From a virus, in the IMG/VR virus record IMGVR_UViG_3300020192_000009, positions 34,504 to 98,503 of that record: a stretch of 64,000 nucleotides of DNA; one strand, written 5' to 3'. Shown piece by piece: positions 41,592 through 48,901 of the stretch; the first letter of the stretch is position 1, and each line of letters begins with the position of its first letter. A model generated the notes under the pieces. That model saw nothing but the letters and a program-made list of their open reading frames with translations. It had not been told where the DNA came from and searched no databases. Made by a program: the position numbers and the translations under genes.

Positions 41592-41612
41592 AACCTCGGG
41601 ATTTCCGAGGTT
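41592..41612 (-). terminator. Intrinsic terminator of the helicase/paralogue operon
   Basis: AACCTCGG at 41592-41599 pairs with CCGAGGTT at 41605-41612; on the leftward strand it is followed by TTTTTTGCGTTTT. It ends the operon that started at about 50450, just before the next promoter. Confidence 0.85.
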
Positions 41613-41644
41613 CGCGTTACGCACTTAAAATGTTTACGAACTGT

Positions 41645-41881
41645 TTAATCAGGCCAAGCGGCTTCAGCGGCAGCGTCCATAGGGTCTTGCAAATCGAATT
41701 TTTGCGCCAACGCTGCTCGCAGATTCACACGGCCTGTTTGTGTAGACACGATTTCAACAGCGTTGCTTTGCGGATCCCGCAACGCGACGATCATGTCTGT
41801 AACGCCAGCTTGTTGCGTTAGCTGTGCAATTTGGGCGATCAGCGCCGCGATTCGCGGAGTAACGGTAGCGGGCCTTGTCAT
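41645..41881 (-). CDS. Small hypothetical protein
   Basis: A 78-residue protein (ALIAQIAQLTQQAGVTDMIV) with a good AAGGA site upstream. It is the last gene before the terminator. No recognised domain. Confidence 0.5.
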   Translation of the reverse strand: MTRPATVTPRIAALIAQIAQLTQQAGVTDMIVALRDPQSNAVEIVSTQTGRVNLRAALAQKFDLQDPMDAAAEAAWPD

Positions 41882-41892
41882 GGGATACGTCC

Positions 41893-42288
41893 TTACGTAA
41901 TGATTTTGCTTTTCGGCACCGCAGGTTCCAAAGGTGCGGTTCCCAACAGTTTACCAGACACTTCTTGCGCAGCGCTAATAGCCGCAAAAGCCGCCGTCGC
42001 GTACTTCACTTGTGTATCCCGATCCAAGTCCCCCCAATCAATATCGACAGCGATTGGCAAGGCCATGAACAGCGCCCGCGCTGCCGCCGCAATTGCTTTC
42101 GCGTCCAACCCCTGAAGCATCTTCAAAATGCCACCGGCAGGCCCATCTGGCACATTGGCTTTTACCCGCAATACCGGCGCCCCTCCGGGAGGCGTGAACC
42201 CGTAGGCCACCAGCGCGGCGATGCCGTGCTCTTCCGCGTGGCGCAGGAAGCTAATAACCAAGGGATCAGGGTCTGCTTTAAAGGTCAT
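41893..42288 (-). CDS. Ala-rich hypothetical protein
   Basis: A 131-residue protein with an alpha/beta start (FLRHAEEHGIAALVAYGFTP) and an Ala-rich helical middle. Function unknown. It follows the paralogue family in the operon. Confidence 0.5.
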   Translation of the reverse strand: MTFKADPDPLVISFLRHAEEHGIAALVAYGFTPPGGAPVLRVKANVPDGPAGGILKMLQGLDAKAIAAAARALFMALPIAVDIDWGDLDRDTQVKYATAAFAAISAAQEVSGKLLGTAPLEPAVPKSKIIT

Positions 42289-42338
42289 GCGCGGCAGCCT
42301 ACCCCGGGTGCGCTAAGCGCGTCAATCAGCAACTGTTT

Positions 42339-43019
42339 TCAAAGGCCGGGGAGCGTTGGTGCCGTGTTCCACACAAATGCGTTGCAGTAAAGCTGCAATC
42401 CCCGCATAAAAACGGGTGTGCAATGCGCACGCACACGAGCGTAATATGGCAGCACACGCCGGTCTAGGTTTACCCCTTCCACGGCGCCTCCCACACACGT
42501 AGCGTCCCACGCAATCCTGACTACTTGCTGCATGTCGATGCTGCCAACAGACGTGACAACGGGCATGCGAAACCAAATTTGAAAGTAGTTGGCATATCGA
42601 AGCACTTGGTAAGCCTCTGCCTCTGCGCCAAGGATACGCGAAAAAAGCACCAATATAAAAGCGCGCGCAGCGGTCATACGCGCATACGTGGGATCCGGTG
42701 GAACTGGAAGGGGTGGAAAATGACTGCGCCGTGTCTTAGCGACCTGCACAAGGCCCGCGATACGCACGCCCAAATGTGTGTGGCAAGTGATGCCCCCAAG
42801 TGCATGCATCGCTTTATGCGCCGCCGTTGTGGGCGCTGGGCAATTGAAGCGAACGTAAGTGACATAGTGCCCACCGTAGCAGCGACGCGCTGAACGTCGC
42901 GGACGATACCTACCAAACAACCAAACAACATGTTTGCCTTCAGGATGGAACGCGCAAGCTGCTTCAAACGTTCCGAAACAATGCAATTTTGTGCGTAACC
43001 GCGGCTTTGAAGCTTTCAC
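42339..43019 (-). CDS. Paralogous family member P1
   Basis: A 226-residue protein starting at GTG 43019, overlapping the previous stop as GTGA. It has the family marks ACAFHPEGKH, then FNCPAPTTAAHKAMHALGGI followed by TCH. In P1 the two motifs are separated by an Arg-rich insertion (RRSARRCYGG). The C-terminal domain is diverged. Function unknown; see the finding on this family. Confidence 0.65.
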   Translation of the reverse strand: MKASKPRLRTKLHCFGTFEAACAFHPEGKHVVWLFGRYRPRRSARRCYGGHYVTYVRFNCPAPTTAAHKAMHALGGITCHTHLGVRIAGLVQVAKTRRSHFPPLPVPPDPTYARMTAARAFILVLFSRILGAEAEAYQVLRYANYFQIWFRMPVVTSVGSIDMQQVVRIAWDATCVGGAVEGVNLDRRVLPYYARVRAHCTPVFMRGLQLYCNAFVWNTAPTLPGL

Positions 43020-43669
43020 GCTTGCCACTGGCGCATCACAACGCGTTTCTCCCGGTTGAACATCGTCTCCCCTTTGTGGTACTGCTGCGTATACCGCAAC
43101 ATCCGCACGAGTTGTAATTGCGGTAAAGGGTAGTTTGTATTCAACCAAGCATAATCCGAAACCGATAATGATTGCACCGGAAGCGCATGCCGCCAATCTG
43201 TGTAGGTTTTGTCACCAATGTGAACGGGCGTTGTCGCAAAGTAGAAAATCGATCCACGCTGACCCTTCCGTTGCAACGTACCTTTAAACGTCAAGCCTTC
43301 ACCACTCCCGCTAACGATATGGAGCGTGAACCGTGATCCATCACGGTGTTTGCCGTTATACTGCGATTGCAAATAGCATTGCAGAAGGTTGAGCAACGAA
43401 TCGTCTTCTGCAAGTTTTCGTGTTGCACGCACTTTGCGAAGTGTCTCCTGGCGCGTGCGCAAATATACGCGAACAGCTGTACGGCAAACTACGGCCCCCA
43501 ACGCTGCAGCCGTACGGCTAGCGGCAGCATTTTCACACATACAATTCCAATCAATAAAACGCACCATAAAATAGGTACTGTTTGTTGGCGTGTAATGTAA
43601 CGTGACCGCATGCGAGGTTGCAGGGAAAGGTGCAAACACGCAAGGAATCTTCAATGCAAGCTGGTTCAT
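43016..43669 (-). CDS. Paralogous family member P2
   Basis: A 217-residue protein. N-terminal marks are IPCVFAPFPATSHAVTLHY, then DWNCMCENAAASRTAAALGA and VVCR. The C-terminal half contains RDGSRFTLHIV and WLNTNYPLPQLQLVRMLRYT, which align with the same parts of P3. It is linked to both neighbours by four-base stop/start overlaps. Confidence 0.7.
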   Translation of the reverse strand: MNQLALKIPCVFAPFPATSHAVTLHYTPTNSTYFMVRFIDWNCMCENAAASRTAAALGAVVCRTAVRVYLRTRQETLRKVRATRKLAEDDSLLNLLQCYLQSQYNGKHRDGSRFTLHIVSGSGEGLTFKGTLQRKGQRGSIFYFATTPVHIGDKTYTDWRHALPVQSLSVSDYAWLNTNYPLPQLQLVRMLRYTQQYHKGETMFNREKRVVMRQWQA

Positions 43670-44286
43670 AAAACTTCCCGATCAAATGCACGTTGTACGT
43701 AGCGCACTAGCAAATCCAAACGCAATTGCCCCAAATCGCAATTGGCGTTTAACCAACGTTCTGCGGTGCCATGCACCCATGGCGTGGACCAATGTGTTGT
43801 TGGGAAATGTTTTGGCAAACAAGGAAACCTTAGCCGAATAGGCAACGTCGCCGTGCCGATGCAAAGATCGATTGCAAGCGCCACGTGTAACACACCGTCA
43901 ATGTACACCGCACGTAGCCACATTTGCAAAGTTGAACCATCGGCATACGTTGTTGCATACCGTTTTTGCAACTGCCGATTTACGAATGCAAGCACACAAT
44001 GCGGACGCGTGGAAGCTACGGTGTCTAAGAGAGTTACACGAACACGCGGTAACCGAATGTGCTGTGCCACAAGCGCGCGACATGTGGCTTTCTGGTTATG
44101 TAACGCATCGACAACACGCGCAGCTTTTGAGGATTCACACGGACAATTCCAAACAATGCGATGCGCGTAACTGCGACGCGAAGCGAACAGTAAATACTGT
44201 AGTTCCACCGAATGCGTACCGAAAACACACTCAAGCTGTAACGGTATTGCCATCCGCTCTATGACAGGATCATGTGGGCGCGGCAT
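43666..44286 (-). CDS. Paralogous family member P3
   Basis: A 206-residue protein with LECVFGTHSVELQY, then VWNCPCESSKAARVVDALHN and TCR. C-terminal ADGSTLQMWLRAVYIDG and WLNANCDLGQLRLDLLVRYV align with P2, showing that the second domain is also shared. ATG 44253 is a possible shorter start. Confidence 0.7.
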   Translation of the reverse strand: MPRPHDPVIERMAIPLQLECVFGTHSVELQYLLFASRRSYAHRIVWNCPCESSKAARVVDALHNQKATCRALVAQHIRLPRVRVTLLDTVASTRPHCVLAFVNRQLQKRYATTYADGSTLQMWLRAVYIDGVLHVALAIDLCIGTATLPIRLRFPCLPKHFPTTHWSTPWVHGTAERWLNANCDLGQLRLDLLVRYVQRAFDREVL

Positions 44287-44299
44287 GCAAAGGCCTTTG

Positions 44300-44956
44300 C
44301 TAGGCGTACAACGCCTCGAAGCGTTTGTGGCGGCCTATGCACTTGCTGAGATTTTCAATAGCGTATTGAAAGGTCGTCCATGCATCCAGTGTAACAAAGA
44401 CTGCAGATTCACGGTCTGTTGAGTGCCACCCATAGCTAACACTGTAGCTCCATTCAAGGTATTCGTTAGTTTCCCAAAAAAGACAACCTTGCATCGTGAA
44501 TTCACCAAACAAAGCCCCGTAGTCTCTGCAGCAACGTACCGTTGGCGGCTCGACCACCGTACATGCGGCGGGAAATATACGTTGTTGTATCTGTAGGATG
44601 TACTTACTTGCAGCTTTAAAAAACTCGTGCGACACAGGGTCTTTTAACGGCGCAACACGCTGGTGTGTAGATTTGTCTTTCAAGGCGGCCCGCACAGTTC
44701 TACGACAACATTGCATGCCCCCGAGTGCCATCGCAACGGTAGCTGCCGTATTACTTGTACAAGGACAATTCCAAGTGATAGCGCGGACCAAGTTATCTGA
44801 AATTTGCGCACCCTTCACAATGTGCAACGTAATATCGTGAACTCCATTGGGCGCAAAGTCACAACGGATATCGCTGACAACAACCCTGTCAAAACGGTCT
44901 GTGGTGCGTGTCACGCACCAACGGAAGTCGCTACGTACCATAGGTTTAAGAAGCAT
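44300..44956 (-). CDS. Paralogous family member P4
   Basis: A 218-residue protein starting in overlap with P5. It has IRCDFAPNGVHDITLHI, then TWNCPCTSNTAATVAMALGG and CCRR. The C-terminal part is Cys- and aromatic-rich (VRCCRDYGALFGEF). ATG 44956 chosen; 44941 and 44989 are alternatives. Confidence 0.65.
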   Translation of the reverse strand: MLLKPMVRSDFRWCVTRTTDRFDRVVVSDIRCDFAPNGVHDITLHIVKGAQISDNLVRAITWNCPCTSNTAATVAMALGGMQCCRRTVRAALKDKSTHQRVAPLKDPVSHEFFKAASKYILQIQQRIFPAACTVVEPPTVRCCRDYGALFGEFTMQGCLFWETNEYLEWSYSVSYGWHSTDRESAVFVTLDAWTTFQYAIENLSKCIGRHKRFEALYA

Positions 44957-45596
44957 CACATGACTCCTGTGCGTAGTAACGCGCGACATAGCGCCCTACA
45001 ATTTCAACTTGAGCGTACAACTCGGGGCCCAACAGTGCCTGCGCCAAACTCGTGGATGAGTCTGTGTGCATCGACGCCGCCACCTGTGCCAAACTGAATA
45101 CGGTATAAAATCCATTTACACAATTGTATCTAATTGTCGCGGTCCGAACTATTGGCGGTTCCCACGCCATCCGCGTATCCAAATCAATGCATAAATCACG
45201 ATTGCAAACAGCGCGTGCCAACCGCCATTCCGATGCTGCTGGTCGGTAACGTGCTTCCAGTGCGAACAAACACTGCGAAATAAACGCCGATTTACTGTGC
45301 GCCAACTGTGCCATTCGCACCGCAGCTTGTTGGCGTAACGCGCCTACACGGAGATCCCGGCAAGTGGGCAACCCAAGGGCTGTTAACGTCTCAGCGGCAA
45401 CAGCGCTTGCGCATGAACAATTCCAATTTACAGAACGTATGTAATACGGAAATTCTCGCCCAACTTGGCGCCTAGCGCTGTACGGCACGCTAGTGAAAAA
45501 CACATCGTGATAGCCTTTGGCTGCAAAGGCACAAGCAACGTTGCGAAACACACCCATGTATGGTTTTTTCCCAGCAAAGTGAATTTGGAGATCCAC
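44946..45596 (-). CDS. Paralogous family member P5
   Basis: A 216-residue protein with a GTG start three bases after the J-domain gene stop. Marks are VACAFAAKGYHDVFF, then NWNCSCASAVAAETLTALGL and TCR. The C-terminal domain contains LCIDLDTRMAWEPP. Function unknown. Confidence 0.7.
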   Translation of the reverse strand: MDLQIHFAGKKPYMGVFRNVACAFAAKGYHDVFFTSVPYSARRQVGREFPYYIRSVNWNCSCASAVAAETLTALGLPTCRDLRVGALRQQAAVRMAQLAHSKSAFISQCLFALEARYRPAASEWRLARAVCNRDLCIDLDTRMAWEPPIVRTATIRYNCVNGFYTVFSLAQVAASMHTDSSTSLAQALLGPELYAQVEIVGRYVARYYAQESCDAS

Positions 45597-45599
45597 AAC

Positions 45600-46247
45600 C
45601 TAACCCCAAGGTGGCGTGGCTGCGTCGTCGTTGTAATAGAGTCGTGCGACAGCGTACGCAACATTGATCTCTGCCATCAATGCGGCGCTCCCACCCACAT
45701 CGGGATGGTGCTTACGCGCAAGTTCATGCATTTTTTCAGTTACACTTGCAAGTCGTACAGGAGGCGACTCAAAGCCTAAAACGACGTACCAAAGCTTAGG
45801 CGCATCGGCGGCGGTCAGCGCCTTGTAACCGGTGTACGCTTGCTCTTGTCGGCCTACTCCATAGCGTTGCTGTGCACGCATCGCTGTTAGGTGCGCAGCC
45901 ACCGCATTAAGGTTGTCTGCAACACGCTTCCAACGATCACAAGGAAACACAACAGACGTGTTTGTAATGCGAAAGTAGATGGCAACGCCCGTGTCACTCG
46001 GCTCGCGTACGCTGCTGTAAGGCAAGCCATCACGCCGCACAGGAATGTTTGTAGACATTACGATTGCAGTTGCCTTGAGCTTGCGCAGTTCATCACGCAA
46101 ACGCTGCAATGCAACCGTGATTGTCAATTCACGACCATGCGTGCTGAAGCGCGCGACTTGCTTACGATGCGCAGGCGTACGGCCTTCCCCCGCAGGCCAT
46201 TGCAAAGGGTACGCGGTGGTGAGTGTTTCTGTATCTTTGTTTTTCAT
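45600..46247 (-). CDS. Protein with C-terminal J-domain
   Basis: A 215-residue protein. The C-terminal 65 residues form a DnaJ-type J-domain: LWYVVLGFESPPVRLASVTE, then ELARKHHPDVGGS with the HPD motif at 181-183 needed to stimulate Hsp70 ATPase. The N-terminal domain (YPLQWPAGEGRTPAHRKQVA, then MSTNIPVRRDG) is a conserved phage/plasmid module of unknown role. It could recruit host DnaK for the proteins of this operon or for replication. Confidence 0.8.
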   Translation of the reverse strand: MKNKDTETLTTAYPLQWPAGEGRTPAHRKQVARFSTHGRELTITVALQRLRDELRKLKATAIVMSTNIPVRRDGLPYSSVREPSDTGVAIYFRITNTSVVFPCDRWKRVADNLNAVAAHLTAMRAQQRYGVGRQEQAYTGYKALTAADAPKLWYVVLGFESPPVRLASVTEKMHELARKHHPDVGGSAALMAEINVAYAVARLYYNDDAATPPWG

Positions 46248-46259
46248 GAGTACTTGTCC

Positions 46260-46487
46260 TTAATTTTCTTTTTGCGCACGCTCGCGACAACACTGACGTG
46301 CAATTGCCCAATCCAGGTACACTGCAACCAAAAAACAGGGCAACCAACAGAGACTGAGCAATCCACAAAACAAAATAGTGGGCCCGGCTTCTTTGCGTAC
46401 ACCATTAGTGCCGAATGCCAGCCAGAAGAAACCGATTGCCCATGCCACGTACCAGCCGCCGAGAACCCACCCCAAGGTTGCGAACAT
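46260..46487 (-). CDS. Small membrane protein
   Basis: A 75-residue protein with two hydrophobic segments (LGWVLGGWYVAWAIGFFWLA and ILFCGLLSLCWLPCFLVAVY) and a basic Cys-containing tail. ATG 46487 lies two bases after the resolvase stop. Function unknown. Confidence 0.5.
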   Translation of the reverse strand: MFATLGWVLGGWYVAWAIGFFWLAFGTNGVRKEAGPTILFCGLLSLCWLPCFLVAVYLDWAIARQCCRERAQKEN

Positions 46488-46489
46488 AT

Positions 46490-46990
46490 TTAAAGTCTCC
46501 AAGTTTCTGTGCCAGGGGCCTTGTATTGAATCATCCAAGCGGTAGCGACACCAAGCGCGGCCCATGCATCGCTTTTAATGCCGTAGGTAGGGCCGGGATT
46601 CTTTTTGGTGCCTGGCGCTCCCCACAAATCAATCAAGCGTTGTCGAATCACGCTGTCATTGACGCCTTTGGTTTGTTTGCACAAAGCGACTTTGACTTGC
46701 GCGCGCGTAAGCCGTGTGTATAGGTCTTCGCGATTGGTGTCCAGTTGCGTGAATGCGTCGATGAAGCGCCCGATCCAAACACAGGTTTCAAACACCGTGG
46801 CACCGACTGCCATGCCGTAGGATGCAATCATTTCGATTGCCATGTGTGTGGTGGGTCGAGGCAACCGCGCAAGGTTCGCGTGCAACACCTCATTTGGTAG
46901 TTTGCCAAACGCAAGGATCCTGCGCGTTCGTACGTTTACGATTACCCAACCTGATTCGGTAGCGCCGGGATCTACTGCGATTATGTCCAT
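46490..46990 (-). CDS. RuvC-like Holliday junction resolvase
   Basis: A 166-residue protein with an RNase H fold: IIAVDPGATESGW (Asp7), AIEMIASYG (Glu53) and a C-terminal acidic motif in KSDAWAALGVA. These match phage RuvC/A22-like resolvases. It should cut branched DNA during recombination or before DNA segregation. It lies inside the paralogue operon, probably fused there by gene shuffling. Confidence 0.8.
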   Translation of the reverse strand: MDIIAVDPGATESGWVIVNVRTRRILAFGKLPNEVLHANLARLPRPTTHMAIEMIASYGMAVGATVFETCVWIGRFIDAFTQLDTNREDLYTRLTRAQVKVALCKQTKGVNDSVIRQRLIDLWGAPGTKKNPGPTYGIKSDAWAALGVATAWMIQYKAPGTETWRL

Positions 46991-46998
46991 GTTGATCG

Positions 46999-47109
46999 TT
47001 ACCCTTTTGCCCTTGAAAATACGTACGCATAAGGCGTTTGCATCATGCGCGCCTCACCGCCTCGGAAGCCACCTCGGAAGTACATACGTGTAAGGCGTTT
47101 GCATCATAA
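46999..47109 (-). repeat. Duplicated 3' end of paralogue P6
   Basis: A 61-bp offset direct repeat. The coding tail MMQTPYTYV at 47109-47083 recurs as MMQTPYAYVFSRAKG-stop at 47046-46999. The core AAGGCGTTTGCATCAT occurs at 47032-47047 and 47093-47108. Because 61 is not a multiple of three, the duplication gave P6 a new end (LPRWLPRR-stop at 47054) and left the old tail as a remnant nine bases from the resolvase start. Confidence 0.75.
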
Positions 47110-47728
47110 GTACATTGGCAACGTCTGCGAAAGCATTAAATGCACGAATAATGCGCGGTAGACACGCTGCCATCTGTAGATCCACAACAGCTAGACCTTC
47201 AATTGTTGCCTGTTGCTTTTCAACACAATTAGCAACGTCCATTCCTGTATCGAGAGTACGCCCCCAAAAACAAAAACACGAAGCATCCGTGCCTAGCCCA
47301 ATACGCAAGCTCATAGTCAAAGCATCCTCCGCCCTTAAGCGCCATGACAGTCTCCTGGCGAAAATCACTGCATGGTCTACAAGGTTCGTTTCCAAAACAC
47401 GGGAAATGTACTTAACCAAAATGCGCTTACGGATTGCGATCAAATCATCAGGCTTTTGACTTTCGTAGCGTTGTCTGCGTAGCGCTATCAACGGGGCGCT
47501 GTCTCGGATATGCTTACGCCATGCCATTCGACAAGTGGCTTGTCCTAGGGCCGCCGCGACAACATGCGCAGCCTCGCTAGTTGCTTTGCAATTCCACTGA
47601 ACTGCGCCCGTGGTCGTCACATACGCAATACTGTGATTACCGCTGTCTGCAAAAGTACATGGAACGTGCAGCGTAAGCCATTGGTCCCGGTAGGTGCACA
47701 TTGATCCGCTTGTGGGTTGGTCGCGCAT
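47054..47728 (-). CDS. Paralogous family member P6, altered C-terminus
   Basis: A 224-residue protein with HVPCTFADSGNHSIAYV, then QWNCKATSEAAHVVAAALGQ and TCR. The last residues (PRWLPRR) come from a short duplication that shifted the frame. It starts in a TAATG overlap with P7. A start at residue 10 is possible. Confidence 0.7.
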   Translation of the reverse strand: MRDQPTSGSMCTYRDQWLTLHVPCTFADSGNHSIAYVTTTGAVQWNCKATSEAAHVVAAALGQATCRMAWRKHIRDSAPLIALRRQRYESQKPDDLIAIRKRILVKYISRVLETNLVDHAVIFARRLSWRLRAEDALTMSLRIGLGTDASCFCFWGRTLDTGMDVANCVEKQQATIEGLAVVDLQMAACLPRIIRAFNAFADVANVLMMQTPYTYVLPRWLPRR

Positions 47729-48006
47729 TAGCAGTCTTCTTTTGTAAAAATGGCGTCACTCAACCCCAAATACTTTTGAAATGTAGATCTACAAGTAACG
47801 CCCCCAAGCGCCACTGTTGTTGCATGCGCCACCTCATCGGTCACGGGGCATTGAAAATCCACAACCCCATAGTCAACGCTGAACCTCACAGCGTGCCCGT
47901 AGCCCTCGGAACAAAACCCACATTCAAGACTAGCGGAATTCCATTTAATAGACTCTAAAAGGCCCCACTCCAAGGAGCGTTTTTTGTGCCAGCGCCAAAT
48001 CATCAT
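47728..48006 (-). CDS. Paralogous family member P7, single-domain form
   Basis: A 92-residue protein with ECGFCSEGYGHAVRFSV, then DFQCPVTDEVAHATTVALGG and TCR, ending shortly after. It is the N-terminal domain alone, with a normal stop, so that domain must fold by itself. It overlaps both neighbours. Confidence 0.65.
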   Translation of the reverse strand: MMIWRWHKKRSLEWGLLESIKWNSASLECGFCSEGYGHAVRFSVDYGVVDFQCPVTDEVAHATTVALGGVTCRSTFQKYLGLSDAIFTKEDC

Positions 48007-48248
48007 GGTTGCTCCGAATCGTCCAAGCCTGCGTAAGGCCGCCACGTATGACGGCACGTCAATGCGCCTAACGCCATTGCGGTTTCGTGAACGGCATCAT
48101 CCTCCATGGGACAATTCCATTTCACCTGCTTACCGTCAGGGCTGTACTGTACAAGGTGTGAACCTGTGGGCGCGAATGTACACGGTGCTAAGACGCCATA
48201 CCAACCGTCAGTCACAAAGTAACGAGGCACAATGCCTGAAAGGCTCAT
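48003..48248 (-). CDS. Paralogous family member P8, single-domain form
   Basis: An 81-residue protein with LAPCTFAPTGSHLVQYS, then KWNCPMEDDAVHETAMALGA and TCR. The cleanest form of the family motif. Start ATG 48248 has AGGGGG upstream and follows the P9 stop by none (overlap). Domain-only like P7. Confidence 0.7.
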   Translation of the reverse strand: MSLSGIVPRYFVTDGWYGVLAPCTFAPTGSHLVQYSPDGKQVKWNCPMEDDAVHETAMALGALTCRHTWRPYAGLDDSEQP

Positions 48249-48901
48249 AGGGTTCCCCCTTGCACTAAGCTCCACACAGTATCGCCGTGGTGTTTCGCAT
48301 TATGAGTTACCAACATCGGTTGCAACATGCCTTCGAGACAAAGCTGTAGCTGTCCCCCACGAGGCACAGCCCAAGGTGAAGCATTCAGGAGGCTAGACAC
48401 TGTTGGGAAAATTTTCCAAACAACTGTTGTGGGCCTTGAGCCCTTTAAAGGCGCAATATGCATTTGCACTTTAAGCTGAAGACCCCAAGCATCGGGGTGT
48501 TTGGCAATCTGTAATTCGACCGGCGCCCAATCAATTTGAATATAGCTGTCAGCGATGCGCGTTAAGGCAGGCAAACACTTAGCGATTGCGTGTTTGCAAT
48601 GCATGCTCAAAATCAGAGATTGCCCATTAACAAGATCGTCAATGTAAGCGTATTGCGCGGCGAGGCGTGCATCTCTAAGCGCGCATGCAGCTGCATTTTT
48701 TTGCATGTAACGCGGCCACCAGTGCCTGCAAGTGAAGTGCCCTAGCGCGTTCATGGTTTTGTGCGCGCTCTCATCTGCGATGGGGCAATTCCATTTGATG
48801 TTGCGCGTGCCAATCGTATGCCGCACATGGTGCGCCACGCCATTCGGTGCGTATGCACATGGAATGATTAGCTTGACGCTTTTGGCACGCGGTTTTTTCA
48901 T
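48245..48901 (-). CDS. Paralogous family member P9
   Basis: A 218-residue protein with IIPCAYAPNGVAHHVRH, then KWNCPIADESAHKTMNALGH and TCR. The C-terminal domain contains VELQIAKHPDAWGLQLKVQM. First family gene after the helicase, joined by an ATGA overlap. Confidence 0.7.
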   Translation of the reverse strand: MKKPRAKSVKLIIPCAYAPNGVAHHVRHTIGTRNIKWNCPIADESAHKTMNALGHFTCRHWWPRYMQKNAAACALRDARLAAQYAYIDDLVNGQSLILSMHCKHAIAKCLPALTRIADSYIQIDWAPVELQIAKHPDAWGLQLKVQMHIAPLKGSRPTTVVWKIFPTVSSLLNASPWAVPRGGQLQLCLEGMLQPMLVTHNAKHHGDTVWSLVQGGTL

